Positions 46,899-55,991 of a DNA stretch of 64,000 nt are shown here, piece after piece; positions within the stretch are counted from its first letter, which is position 1, and each line of letters starts with the position of its first letter. A model generated the notes under the pieces. It did not search any database and was not told where the DNA came from. It saw only the letters and a list, made by a program, of their open reading frames with translations. This DNA is from Thioalkalivibrio sp. ALE14 (lineage in GTDB: Bacteria > Pseudomonadota > Gammaproteobacteria > Ectothiorhodospirales > Ectothiorhodospiraceae): positions 62,001 to 126,000 of the forward strand of contig NZ_AQXY01000025.1 in the NCBI RefSeq assembly GCF_000376845.1, read 5' to 3'. The translations under genes and the position numbers were made by a program.

Positions 46899-47210
46899 GG
46901 AAACACTGATTAATGTACACACTCGCGTTGGCACCCCAGGTTTTCCGAGACAAGGCGCGTCGTGCAGCGGGTAGTGGATCTACCCGCCCGTTTTTGATGA
47001 CTTCGGGGCGCAACGCAGGATCGGGGAACCTGGGGTGCCAACCCCGCAAACGATTGAAAGCATGGGCTCGGCCGCCCGTTGTTATCAAAAACGGGCGCGC
47101 GCACGGCGTTGCGGCTCCCTTGTGCCGAATGACTGCACGGCAGTCACCGCGCCTTGTTCGCACGCAAAAGCGACTCGAGCGCGAGCGTGTACATTAATCA
47201 GCGTTTCCCT
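46897..47210. mobile_element. MITE-like element, copy 2
   Basis: The 314-bp element has the same 31-bp terminal inverted repeats as copy 1 (AGGGAAACACTGATTAATG; two mismatches between ends) and the same inner hairpins. It carries about 45 extra bases, including a perfect 14-bp inverted pair CGCCCGTTTTTGAT (46985-46998) and ATCAAAAACGGGCG (47084-47097). It fills nearly the whole gap between cbbO and cbbR. Its left end overlaps the cbbO stop codon. It carries no gene of its own; it may act as terminator or promoter. Confidence 0.82.
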
Positions 47211-47228
47211 GGGGAGCACGGTACTCGC

Positions 47229-48263
47229 ATGGCCAAGACGGGAGGCAGCTCGACACCACCGAAGGAGTCCAGCCTTCCACACGTGATGCTGAAATCCGAG
47301 CTGCCGGCGCATCTGATCCGGCACGCGACCCTGCGTCAGTTGCAGGTCTTCGAGGCGATCGTTCGCCTGGGCAGCTTCACCCGCGCGGCGGAGGAGCTCT
47401 ACCTCACCCAGCCGACCGTCTCCATCCAGATCAAGAAGCTCTCCGGCGCCCTCGGCCTCCCGCTGTTCGAGTACGTCGGGCGCAAGGCCTTCCCCACCGA
47501 GGTCGGGTTGCTGCTGTACGACACCTGCCGCGAGATGCTGGGGGCGCTGACCAACCTGGAGATGAAGCTGGCGGAGATGCACGGGCTGAAGCGCGGGCGC
47601 CTGCGCCTGGCGGTGATCACCACGGCGCAGTACTTCGCGCCGACCATCCTCGGGCAGTTCGCCAAGCGCTATCCGGATATCGAGCTGTCGCTGGAGGTCA
47701 GCAACTTCGACCGTGTGCTGCATCGCCTGGCCAACAACGACGATGACCTGTACATCATCGGGCACGTGCCGGAGCGGCTGACCGACATCGCGGTGTACCC
47801 GTTCGCGCCGAACCCGCTGGTAGTAATGGCCAGCCGGGATCACCCGCTGGCGGGGCAGCGCAACATTCCGATCGAGCGCCTGGAGCAGGAGACCTTCCTG
47901 ATGCGCGAGCCGGGCTCGGGCATCCGCGAGGCGACCCTGAAGCTGTTCCAGGAACACGGCATCAACCCGACCGTGCGCATGGAGCTCGGCTCGAACGAGG
48001 CGATCAAGCAGGCGGTCATCGGGGGGCTCGGGATCGCGGTGCTGTCGCTGCATACCCTCAGCGCCGAAGGCGCGGGTGGCCCGGTGGCCCTGCTGGACGT
48101 GGAGCACTTCCCGATCCACCGCCAGTGGCACATCGTCCATCCCAAACAGAAGGTGTTGTCGGTGGTCGCCCAGACCTTCCTCGACTTTGCCATCCAGGAC
48201 GAGGCGCGGGTGCGCGGGCAGGTCGAGGATCTGCTGGCGGCGTTCAAGGCGCAGGCGACGTGA
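47229..48263 (+). CDS. cbbR: LysR-type regulator, probably CbbR
   Basis: The 344-residue protein has a LysR helix-turn-helix (SFTRAAEELYLTQPTVSIQIKKL, residues ~49-71) and an effector-binding domain. Its place directly after the carboxysome operon and the typical CbbR start (HATLRQLQVFEAIVRLGSF) point to CbbR, the activator of Calvin cycle genes, though usually it is divergent from its targets. ATG 47286 is an alternative start. A MITE-like element precedes it, so its promoter may lie inside that element. Confidence 0.85.
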   Translation: MAKTGGSSTPPKESSLPHVMLKSELPAHLIRHATLRQLQVFEAIVRLGSFTRAAEELYLTQPTVSIQIKKLSGALGLPLFEYVGRKAFPTEVGLLLYDTCREMLGALTNLEMKLAEMHGLKRGRLRLAVITTAQYFAPTILGQFAKRYPDIELSLEVSNFDRVLHRLANNDDDLYIIGHVPERLTDIAVYPFAPNPLVVMASRDHPLAGQRNIPIERLEQETFLMREPGSGIREATLKLFQEHGINPTVRMELGSNEAIKQAVIGGLGIAVLSLHTLSAEGAGGPVALLDVEHFPIHRQWHIVHPKQKVLSVVAQTFLDFAIQDEARVRGQVEDLLAAFKAQAT

Positions 48264-48591
48264 GCCTGGGCCGGATGTGCCGTCATTGCGAGCGCCGCGA
48301 AGCGATCTCCGGGATGGATTGAAAGGATCGGGATCGCGATCCAACCCGGCATGACAGGCCGGAGGGGGTCCCTTACAATTCAGGTCGTAATCGGTACTGA
48401 AGCGCCGCGGAGGGCCTTTCGCCTGCAAGCAGGCTCCTACAGGTCTTTGTCCTTGTAGGAGCCTGCTTGCAGGCGAACTCCGATGGCTTCCTTCGATACG
48501 CCCGGCGGGTTTTTCCTGCCCGAGGAGGATTTGTGCGAACCAGGATTCATAATTTCGAGGGCCGGCGACGGCCGAACGCGGAGATCAGTCA
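48264..48591. other. Intergenic region with dispersed repeats
   Basis: The first part has a segment TCATTGCGAGCGCCGCGAAG (48285-48304) of a common dispersed repeat type. A palindrome follows at 48419-48476. The last ~100 bases hold no recognisable motif apart from GGAG before the next gene. No gene is supported. Confidence 0.55.
48419..48476. repeat. REP-like palindrome
   Basis: A perfect 23-bp inverted repeat starts TCGCCTGCAAGCAGG and ends with its complement, around a 12-base loop. The CTGCAAGCAGGCTCCTAC motif is the well-known form of REP sequences in several gammaproteobacteria. It may end the cbbR transcript. Confidence 0.85.
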
Positions 48592-49158
48592 GTGACCACG
48601 AGCAGCCGGCCGCGCATCAGCGGCACCCAGTTCATCAATGCCGACGAGTCGCCGCGCTCGCGCCTGAGCCTGAGCGCCTCGCATCGCGACCAGCATCACC
48701 CGGTGACCGGGACGGGCGGCGACCCGGCGTTCGGCGCCATCGATACCCCGCCGAACGAGAGCTGCGTGGTCTGCGCCCCGGCGACCCGCCGCCTGGCCGA
48801 GGAACTGTTCGAGGGCTGGAACGATGCCCTGCAGACCGGAGACGCGCGCAAGGTCGCCGAACGCTATGCCGAGGACGCCGTGCTGCTGCCGACCGTCTCC
48901 AACGTCCCGCGGACCACGCATGCCGAGATCCAGGACTACTTCGAGCACTTCCTCGAGAAGAAGCCCTTCGGGACGATCAACACTCGCAACGTGAAGCTCG
49001 GTTGCAACAAGCTGACCGACGCCGGCACCTACACCTTCCGCGTCACCGACGGTGGCGAGACGAAGGACGTCCCGGCGCGCTACACCTTCGTGTACGAAAA
49101 CCGCGACGGGGAGTGGAAGATCGTCCACCATCACTCGTCGATGATGCCGACCGACTGA
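48592..49158 (+). CDS. NTF2-like (SgcJ/EcaC or CaMKII-association-like) protein with a CsoS2-like N-terminal tail
   Basis: The 188-residue protein has a C-terminal NTF2-like domain (residues ~65-188; RRLAEELFEGWNDALQTGDA, RYAEDAVLLPT, ENRDGEWKIVHHHSS) of the SgcJ/EcaC type, which is often oligomeric. The first ~60 residues are polar and disordered-looking. They contain ISGTQ (9-13) and VTGTGG (38-43), both fitting the [IV][TS]G motif by which CsoS2 grips shell proteins, and a CVVC pair (58-61). The start is GTG 48592. The gene lies just downstream of cbbR. A carboxysome role is inferred, not known. Confidence 0.75.
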   Translation: MTTSSRPRISGTQFINADESPRSRLSLSASHRDQHHPVTGTGGDPAFGAIDTPPNESCVVCAPATRRLAEELFEGWNDALQTGDARKVAERYAEDAVLLPTVSNVPRTTHAEIQDYFEHFLEKKPFGTINTRNVKLGCNKLTDAGTYTFRVTDGGETKDVPARYTFVYENRDGEWKIVHHHSSMMPTD

Positions 49159-49219
49159 ACACGCCGAAAGCGACGGTTCGAACCTCCTTCGGATCGGGGG
49201 CTCCCGCGGGGGGCGGCCC

Positions 49220-51043
49220 TCAGCCCTCCTTGTCTCGCTTCAGCGCCCGACCCAACTTGATGCCCGAGGCGATCAGCCCCACGTGGCTGAACGCCTGCGG
49301 GAAGTTGCCGAGGAATGCCCCGTTGGCCGGATCGATCTGTTCCGGCAGCAGGCCGAGGGGGTTGGTGCGTGCGCACAGGGACTCATACAGGGCCTCGGCC
49401 TCGTCCAGGCGGCCCTGCCCGACCAGATTGTCGACCAGCCAGAAGCTGCACAGTACAAACGCACCCTCGTGCCCGGGCAGTCCGTCCGGGGATTCTTCTG
49501 GAAGATAGCGGTAGAGCAGGCCGTTGCCGGCACCCAGGCGGCGGACGACGGCCTCGGTGGTGGCGACCATCTTCGGGTGATCCGCGGGGATGACGCCGCG
49601 TCCGGGCAGGGCCAGCAGGCTCGCGTCGATGCCGCCGCCGCCCAGGTGTTCGGTCAGGCTCTGGAGCTCGGGGTCCCAGGCCTGTTCCAGGATCGCCTCG
49701 TGGATCTGCCGCGCCTCGGCGCGCCAGAGGGCACTGTCCCCTTCCATGCCATTGTGCTCGGCCAGCGCGGCACCGCGCTCCAGCGCCACCGCGCAGAGCG
49801 CGGCGGAGTAGGTAAAGGGCCGTCCGGCGGTGCGCACTTCCCAGATCCCGTGGTCGGGGTTTTTCCACTCCGTGTTGGCGGATTCCACCAGGCGCCGCAG
49901 GCGCCCCCACAGGTGATCGTCCAGCGTGCCGCCCCAGCGGACCCAGCGCCAGGCGCAGTCGAGGATCTCCCCGAACACGTCGTGCTGACGCTGCTCGACC
50001 GCGCCGTTGCCCCAGCGCACGGGACCCGAGCCGCGGTAGCCCTCCAGGTCCGGGTCGCTGCGTTCCGGTTGCGGCAGGTGGCCGTCCACGTCGTACAGCA
50101 CCCGGGGCCAGCCCGCGCGGTCGACGGCGTCCAGGGCCCAGCCAATGAATCCGGCGGCCTCGTGGGTCATCCCGATATCGCTCATCGCGTACACGGAAAA
50201 GGCCGCATCGCGGATCCAGGCGTAGCGATAATCCCAGTTGCGCGGGCCACCGATCGCCTCGGGCAGGGAGGATGTCGGCGCGGCGATCATCGCCCCGGTC
50301 GCGGTGTAGTCCATCAGCTTGAGGGTGACGGCCGAGCGGCGGACGAGGTCTTCCTGCGGCCCGGCATAGTCGAAATGCCGCATCCACCGTCTCCAGACCA
50401 AAAGCGTGGCCTCGAGCAGTTCGTCGGGGGTGCGGGCCTGGAACCGGTGCGTATGCGGGCCCCAGCCGAGGACGAGGTGATGCTGTGCACCCGCCTCGAG
50501 CTCGTGCAGGCTGTCCGCCGCCTCCAGTGGCAGGGACGAGCTCAGGGCGAGTTCCAGTTCCGGCTGGCGGTGCAGTGCCAGTCCCAGTCCCGCCCCGTGC
50601 GGATATACGTTCGCGCCACCCCGGGGGTCGACGCGGACCCGCAGGTGGACCCGGCCCTCCAGCACCTCGATCCGGCGCAGCAATTCGTTGCGTCCGGCGG
50701 GCGCGTCCTCGGAGAGGTCTGCCCCTGCACGCAGGGGCAGACAATCGGTGATGCGGACGCGTCCTTCCGGGCCGGTCATCTCGGTAATCAGCACGGCGGT
50801 ATCCGGGATGTAGCGCTGGTGCGAGGCGACCAGGGGCTCCGGGGCCACGGTGAAGGCCCCGCCGCGCTGGTGATCCAGAAGGGCGCAGAACAAGGGCTCG
50901 GAGTCGAAGCGGGGAACGCACATCCAGGGGATGGCGCCGTCGCGACCGACCAGGGCGGCGGTTGTGCAATTCCCGATCAGGCCGTGCTCCTCGATCGGCA
51001 GGTAGCCCTCGATACGGTGTACGGGGCGGTCGGATACGGTCAC
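49220..51043 (-). CDS. Glycoside hydrolase family 15 (glucoamylase/trehalase-like)
   Basis: The 607-residue protein has an N-terminal beta domain (EGYLPIEEHGLIGNCTTAALVGRDGAIPWMCVPRFDSEPLFCALL) and a C-terminal (alpha/alpha)6 barrel with RNWDYRYAWIRDAAF, PDHGIWEVR and PEQIDPANGAFLGNFPQAFSHVGLI, where the catalytic glutamates lie. Members hydrolyse alpha-glucosidic links; some act on trehalose. It starts four bases after treZ, so it is the last gene of the treY-treZ operon. It could recycle glucose from maltooligosaccharides or trehalose. Confidence 0.92.
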   Translation of the reverse strand: MTVSDRPVHRIEGYLPIEEHGLIGNCTTAALVGRDGAIPWMCVPRFDSEPLFCALLDHQRGGAFTVAPEPLVASHQRYIPDTAVLITEMTGPEGRVRITDCLPLRAGADLSEDAPAGRNELLRRIEVLEGRVHLRVRVDPRGGANVYPHGAGLGLALHRQPELELALSSSLPLEAADSLHELEAGAQHHLVLGWGPHTHRFQARTPDELLEATLLVWRRWMRHFDYAGPQEDLVRRSAVTLKLMDYTATGAMIAAPTSSLPEAIGGPRNWDYRYAWIRDAAFSVYAMSDIGMTHEAAGFIGWALDAVDRAGWPRVLYDVDGHLPQPERSDPDLEGYRGSGPVRWGNGAVEQRQHDVFGEILDCAWRWVRWGGTLDDHLWGRLRRLVESANTEWKNPDHGIWEVRTAGRPFTYSAALCAVALERGAALAEHNGMEGDSALWRAEARQIHEAILEQAWDPELQSLTEHLGGGGIDASLLALPGRGVIPADHPKMVATTEAVVRRLGAGNGLLYRYLPEESPDGLPGHEGAFVLCSFWLVDNLVGQGRLDEAEALYESLCARTNPLGLLPEQIDPANGAFLGNFPQAFSHVGLIASGIKLGRALKRDKEG

Positions 51044-51047
51044 TGGA

Positions 51048-52832
51048 TCACTCCCTCGACATGGACGGTTGGCCGGGCAGGCAGGAGAGGGCAGGCGCGT
51101 CCAGGATCACGACGGACTCGCCGGGCATCTCCAGGCTGTCCGGACCCACCACGATACCTGCATCGGACTGGAGCAGGAGGCGACCGGCCGCAGCACCCGG
51201 GCACGCCAGCCGTTGCGGGGCAGGGTGCAGGTTGCATGCCACCCGCAGTCCCGGCCGGTGCACGATCAACCAGCGAGCCGCCTCGTCGAAACGCGCCTCG
51301 ATCCCCTCCAGACGGTCATCGGCGAACGCCGGGTGGGCGTGCCTCAGGGCGATCAGGGCCCGGTACCACTCCAGGATTCCGGCATGCGGTTCGTGTGCGA
51401 CTTCGTCCCAGTCCAGCCGGGATCGTTCAAAGGTCTCGCGGGATTGTGGGTCCGGGATGCTGCCGGCATCGGTGTCCCGCCGGAAGGCGGCGAACTCGCG
51501 CTGGCGGCCTTCGGTTACCGCATGCCCCAGGTCGGCGTCGCTGTGATCGGTAAAATACAAAAACGGCGTCGCGGCCGCCCATTCCTCCCCCTGGAACAGC
51601 ATGGGCACGAAGGGACTGGTCATCACCAGGGCCGCCCCGATCTTCAGCAGGCCCGGCGAGACGCCCTCGCTGATTCGGTCCCCCAGAGCCCGATTGCCGA
51701 CCTGGTCGTGGTTCTGCAGGCAGCCGATGAAACGCCGGCCGGGCAGGTCGGAGGCCGGTCGCCCGTGGGTACGCCGACGGTAACGGGAGTAGCGCCCGTC
51801 ATAGACGAGGCCTCGCGTCAGCGCCCGGGCGACATCCGCGAGGCGACCGAAGTCCGCGTAGTACCCGTCGGCTTCCCCGGTCAGCAGGGCATGCAGTGCG
51901 TGATGGAAGTCCTCGTTCCACTGCGCGTCCAGCCCGTAGCCGCCGGCCTCGACCGGCCGTGCCACGCGCGGGTCGTTGCGGTCGTTCTCCGCGATCACCA
52001 CCAGGTGCCGCCCGAGCTCACGTCCGAGGCGCTGCACCTCGGCGGCGAGCTGTTCGAGGAAATGGGTGGCCGAGGTATCGACGATCGCGTGCACCGCGTC
52101 GAGGCGCAGGCCGTCGATGTGATAGTCGCGCAGCCACATCAGGGCGTTGTCGACGAAGAAGCGGCGCACAGGGTCACTGTCCGGGCCGTCGAGGTTCACC
52201 GCGTCGCCCCAGGGGGTTTGGTAGTGGTCAGTGAAATAGGGGCCGAACTGCGCCAGGTAGTTGCCGTCCGGCCCGAGGTGGTTGTAGACCACGTCCAGCA
52301 CCACCGCGATGCCGCGGCGGTGGCAGGCATCCACCAGCCGTTTTAGGCCATCGGGGCCCCCGTAGGCGTGGTGCGGTGCGTACAGGTCGACCCCGTCGTA
52401 GCCCCAGCCGCGCTCGCCGGGGAATGCCGCCACCGGCATCAGCTCCAGGTGGGTGATGCCGAGGTCGACCAGGTGATCGAGGTGATCGATCACGCCGTCG
52501 AAGCTACCTTCCGGGGAAAAAGTGCCGACATGGATCTCCTGGATCACCGCCGCGGCCAGCGGCGGCGCCTGCCAGCCGGCGTCGTTCCAGACGAAGCGGG
52601 AATGCTCCAGCCAGCGCGACGGGCCGTGCACGCCCTGCGGCTGCCAGGCGGAGCGCGGATCGGGGTACGGGCCGTGGCCGTCGACGCGGAAGGCATAGTC
52701 GCTTCCGTGCACTAGCTGTTCCGTCTCCAGCGCCCACCAGCCGTCCGCGCGGCGGTCCATTGGCATGCGCGGGCCACCGCACTCCAGTTCGACCTGATTG
52801 GCCCTGGGGGCCCACACGCGCACGGTCGTCAT
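51048..52832 (-). CDS. treZ: Maltooligosyltrehalose trehalohydrolase
   Basis: The 594-residue GH13 protein has an N-terminal beta-sandwich (MTTVRVWAPRANQVELE) and a catalytic barrel with DGLRLDAVHAI (nucleophile Asp), VVIAENDRND (acid Glu) and LQNHDQVGNR (third Asp). It releases trehalose from maltooligosyltrehalose. The start at 52832 overlaps the treY stop by four bases (ATGA). Confidence 0.96.
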   Translation of the reverse strand: MTTVRVWAPRANQVELECGGPRMPMDRRADGWWALETEQLVHGSDYAFRVDGHGPYPDPRSAWQPQGVHGPSRWLEHSRFVWNDAGWQAPPLAAAVIQEIHVGTFSPEGSFDGVIDHLDHLVDLGITHLELMPVAAFPGERGWGYDGVDLYAPHHAYGGPDGLKRLVDACHRRGIAVVLDVVYNHLGPDGNYLAQFGPYFTDHYQTPWGDAVNLDGPDSDPVRRFFVDNALMWLRDYHIDGLRLDAVHAIVDTSATHFLEQLAAEVQRLGRELGRHLVVIAENDRNDPRVARPVEAGGYGLDAQWNEDFHHALHALLTGEADGYYADFGRLADVARALTRGLVYDGRYSRYRRRTHGRPASDLPGRRFIGCLQNHDQVGNRALGDRISEGVSPGLLKIGAALVMTSPFVPMLFQGEEWAAATPFLYFTDHSDADLGHAVTEGRQREFAAFRRDTDAGSIPDPQSRETFERSRLDWDEVAHEPHAGILEWYRALIALRHAHPAFADDRLEGIEARFDEAARWLIVHRPGLRVACNLHPAPQRLACPGAAAGRLLLQSDAGIVVGPDSLEMPGESVVILDAPALSCLPGQPSMSRE

Positions 52833-55552
52833 GGGGTCGTCTCTTCGCGTTCGAGCAGGGCTACCGGGAACGCATCGAGGATCTCGGCGACCGGGCAGTT
52901 GCCGCCTTGCAGCGTCTCGCCGGACAGGCGGTTGTGCCAGGTGCCGGGTGGCAGGTGGAGTCGCGTGTCGCGCCAGTCGCCCGCCAGGCCGAGCGTCAGG
53001 CGCGGCACCAGCACCAGCGCCCCTTCGCCGCGTAGGTAGGCGACCGCGTGCCCGGCGCGTTCGCCACTGGCGCGCAGCGGGGTGTAGGCCGCATCCGGGC
53101 GAAACCACTCCGGGTGGCGGCGGCGCAGGGCCAGGGCCTGGTACACCACCCACTGCTTGGGCAGGCCCTCGTCGGCGCGGGTGCGGATCTGTGCCGGCGA
53201 GAGGTGCGCGAGTTCTTCGAGCAGCCGGGCGCGCGTGTCGAAGTCCACCGGGCGGCGGTTGTCTGGATCGACCAGGCTCAGGTCCCACAGCTCGCTGCCC
53301 TGGTAGATGTCGGGGACTCCTGGCGCGGTGAGCTTGATCAGGGTCTGCGCCAGGCTGTTGGTGCGGCCGGGAGCGACCAGCGGCTGCAGGAATGACTCCA
53401 GCGATTCGCGAAACCCCGGGTCGTCCAGGGTGCCGGCCACGAAATCGCGCAGGGCCTGCTCGTAGCCTTCCTGCGGATGGGTCCAGCTGGTGTGCTGCTT
53501 GGCCTCGCGGGCGGCCTTTTCCATGTAGGCCATGATGCGCTCGGCGTCGATCGGCCAGGCACCGACCAGCGTCTGGTAGTACAGGTACTCGGTGGCCGGA
53601 TCCGGCCATCCGCCCGATCGGTGACGGGTGTTGTGGCGCATCCAGCGACGCACGTTTTGCCCCCACGCCCCCGGAATCTCGGAGAGCAGCAGCAGGCGGG
53701 CGCGCACGTCCCCGCTGCGCTTGGTGTCATGGGTCGAGGTGGCCAGCATCGCCTCGGGGTGGCGGGCGTGGGCCCGGGCACTGGCCGCGTGGAATTCGTC
53801 CACTGATATCCCGAAGCGCTCGGGGTCGCCGCCGACCTCGTTGAGGGCCGTCAGGCGGTGGAAGCGGTACAGCGCGGTATCCTCCACGCCCTTGGCCATC
53901 GCCGGGCCTGTCAGCTGCTGGAAGCGCAGGGCGAGCTCGGCCTCGCGCTCGCCGGGGATGCGCAGCAGGAGCAGGTTGCGCAGGAACTGCAGCAGCTCGC
54001 TGTCCAGCTCCGGGCGGCGCTCGGCGGCCCGTTTGATGGCGGTCTCCACGCAGCCGACGTCGGCCGCCGTCACGCCGCCTTCGCGGGGGGTCAAGTAGGT
54101 TCGGTAGACCGGGAAGCAGGCGGCTGCCTCCAGCAAGACGAGGTGCAGTTCGTGGCGGGTGTAGTCGCGGTGACGGCGGTGGCGTTCGCAGATATCCACG
54201 AACAGCGAGCTCAGGCGGTTGAGCTCGCTGCCGAGCAGGTCGCTGAGTACCTGTCGCTTGGATTCGTAGACCAGTCCCGGGTAGTCGGCCAACTCGCCGG
54301 TGAGCTCCTCGAAGAGCCGCGTCAGCGGGGCCTCGCCTGCCGGATCCGCGAACAGCCCCTGCACGCGGTTGAGGAAATCGTAGCCGGTGGTGCCGGCGAT
54401 CGGCCAGTCGTCCGGCAGCTGTTCCCCGGGTTCGAGGATCTTCTCGGCGACGATCCAGGTGTCGGGGCAGGCGTGGCTCAGCTCGCTAAAGTACTGGCCG
54501 GGGTCGCGCAGGCCGTCCGGATGGTCGACCCGCAGGCCGTGCACCGAGCCTTCCGCCACCCAGCGCACCGGCAACGCATGCACGGCCTGGAATACCTCCT
54601 CCTTCTCCTGACGCAGCCCGGCCAGGTCGTTGATGTCGAAAAACCGCCGGTAGCCAAGGTCGCGTCCGGCGGTGCGCCACCAGGCCAGCCGGTAGTTCTG
54701 CTTCTCGATCAGCGCGTCCAGGGTATCGGGGTCGGCGTTGATCCGTTCGACCTCGGCCGCGATTGCCTCGGCGGCTGCCGGGTCCTGGCGGGTCGTGTCG
54801 TCCAGAAGCTGGCGGATCACGTCCTGGTCGCGGTGGCGCCGTGCCACCGAATGGTGGGCGGTCAGATGCGGCTGTGGCAGGCGGGCACAGGATTCCGCGA
54901 GAAAGCCCAGCAGCTCGATACCGGTGGCGCGACAGGCGCGGTCGAGCAGCTCGTTGAGCGAAGAGGGGTCCAGCGGGAAGCGGTGTTCGTAATGGGCGAG
55001 GTCGAACAGCCCGGCGCCATATTGCAGCCGGATCTCGCCGGCCTCGAGGACACGGCCGTAATGATCGCCCAGCACCGGGAGCAGGACCTTGTTCGGCCAG
55101 CGCTCCTCCGAGGACTCCCAGTCCACGTCGAAGTACATCGCGAATCGGCTGGACGGGCCGTTCTCCAGGACATCCCACCACCATGGGTTCTGGTCTCCGG
55201 CCACGGCCATGTGGTTGGGGACGATGTCCAGCACCAGCCCCATCCCGGCGGCCTCCAGCGCCGCGCACAGGCGCTGGCGTGCCGGTTCGCCGCCAAGCTC
55301 TTCGTTGACGCGCGAGGGGTCGACCACGTCGTAGCCGTGGCTGCTGCCGCGCACCGCCTGCAGGATTGGCGAAAGATAGACATGCGAAACGCCCAGCCGC
55401 GCGAGATAGGGAACAACCGCGGCGGCGGCGTCGAGAGTGAATCCCGGGTGCAACTGCAGGCGACACGTCGCGATGCGCTCGGGTTGGGTCTGTTGCGCCT
55501 CGCCGCCGTCCCCGGAACCCGCGCGTCCTGTACTGTCGAAGGATCCCTGCAT
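52829..55552 (-). CDS. treY: Maltooligosyltrehalose synthase
   Basis: The 907-residue GH13 protein begins its catalytic region at TCRLQLHPGFTLDAAAAVVPYLARLGVSHVYLSP and contains GSVHGLRVDHPDGLRDP (nucleophile Asp), TWIVAEKILEPGE (acid Glu) and STHDTKRSGDVRAR. It turns the reducing end of maltooligosaccharides into a trehalose bond. It is the first gene of the operon. The usual partner treX was not found in the window. Trehalose is a compatible solute, fitting a salt-adapted host. Confidence 0.95.
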   Translation of the reverse strand: MQGSFDSTGRAGSGDGGEAQQTQPERIATCRLQLHPGFTLDAAAAVVPYLARLGVSHVYLSPILQAVRGSSHGYDVVDPSRVNEELGGEPARQRLCAALEAAGMGLVLDIVPNHMAVAGDQNPWWWDVLENGPSSRFAMYFDVDWESSEERWPNKVLLPVLGDHYGRVLEAGEIRLQYGAGLFDLAHYEHRFPLDPSSLNELLDRACRATGIELLGFLAESCARLPQPHLTAHHSVARRHRDQDVIRQLLDDTTRQDPAAAEAIAAEVERINADPDTLDALIEKQNYRLAWWRTAGRDLGYRRFFDINDLAGLRQEKEEVFQAVHALPVRWVAEGSVHGLRVDHPDGLRDPGQYFSELSHACPDTWIVAEKILEPGEQLPDDWPIAGTTGYDFLNRVQGLFADPAGEAPLTRLFEELTGELADYPGLVYESKRQVLSDLLGSELNRLSSLFVDICERHRRHRDYTRHELHLVLLEAAACFPVYRTYLTPREGGVTAADVGCVETAIKRAAERRPELDSELLQFLRNLLLLRIPGEREAELALRFQQLTGPAMAKGVEDTALYRFHRLTALNEVGGDPERFGISVDEFHAASARAHARHPEAMLATSTHDTKRSGDVRARLLLLSEIPGAWGQNVRRWMRHNTRHRSGGWPDPATEYLYYQTLVGAWPIDAERIMAYMEKAAREAKQHTSWTHPQEGYEQALRDFVAGTLDDPGFRESLESFLQPLVAPGRTNSLAQTLIKLTAPGVPDIYQGSELWDLSLVDPDNRRPVDFDTRARLLEELAHLSPAQIRTRADEGLPKQWVVYQALALRRRHPEWFRPDAAYTPLRASGERAGHAVAYLRGEGALVLVPRLTLGLAGDWRDTRLHLPPGTWHNRLSGETLQGGNCPVAEILDAFPVALLEREETTP

Positions 55553-55991
55553 GGACCTCCGTCCCGAAGGCAGCCCGGCCGGGCAATCCGGCCGCTAACC
55601 CGAATATGGACCACTTCCCGAACGAAGGGAATCCGCATCGTCGGCTCGTGTCCAGAACCCGGGGCACCGCCGTCGGGACGGACCGCATGGCAGGAGGCAG
55701 GAGCCTCGCGGGGTAACGGGTAACCTCCGGCATGCTCACCCATGCGAAGGAGCTCCCGTATGCGTCGAGCGGGGGTCCTGCTCGCCTGTCTGGTCTCGTT
55801 GATTTTCCGTTGCGCCGGTTTCCGGGAATGCACGCGCAGCCGGAGCCGCGACCCGGTCTCCGGACGACTGACGGCGACCTGCGAGCGTCGACAAGGTTGG
55901 CTGGACAATCGCTTCCGCTGCATCATTTTCGGCCTGTTGAGCCCACACCCGCTTGACCACCTTGGGTGTCGAATTTCAGGAGGCCGTTGGA
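55553..55991. other. Intergenic region before the small gene at 55992
   Basis: This should hold the treY promoter on the minus strand. On the plus strand AAGGAG lies before ATG 55760, which opens a frame with a hydrophobic start (MRRAGVLLACLVSLIF). The frame then turns Arg/Cys-rich and runs 239 bases into the next gene, so it was not called. Nothing else is recognised. Confidence 0.5.
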
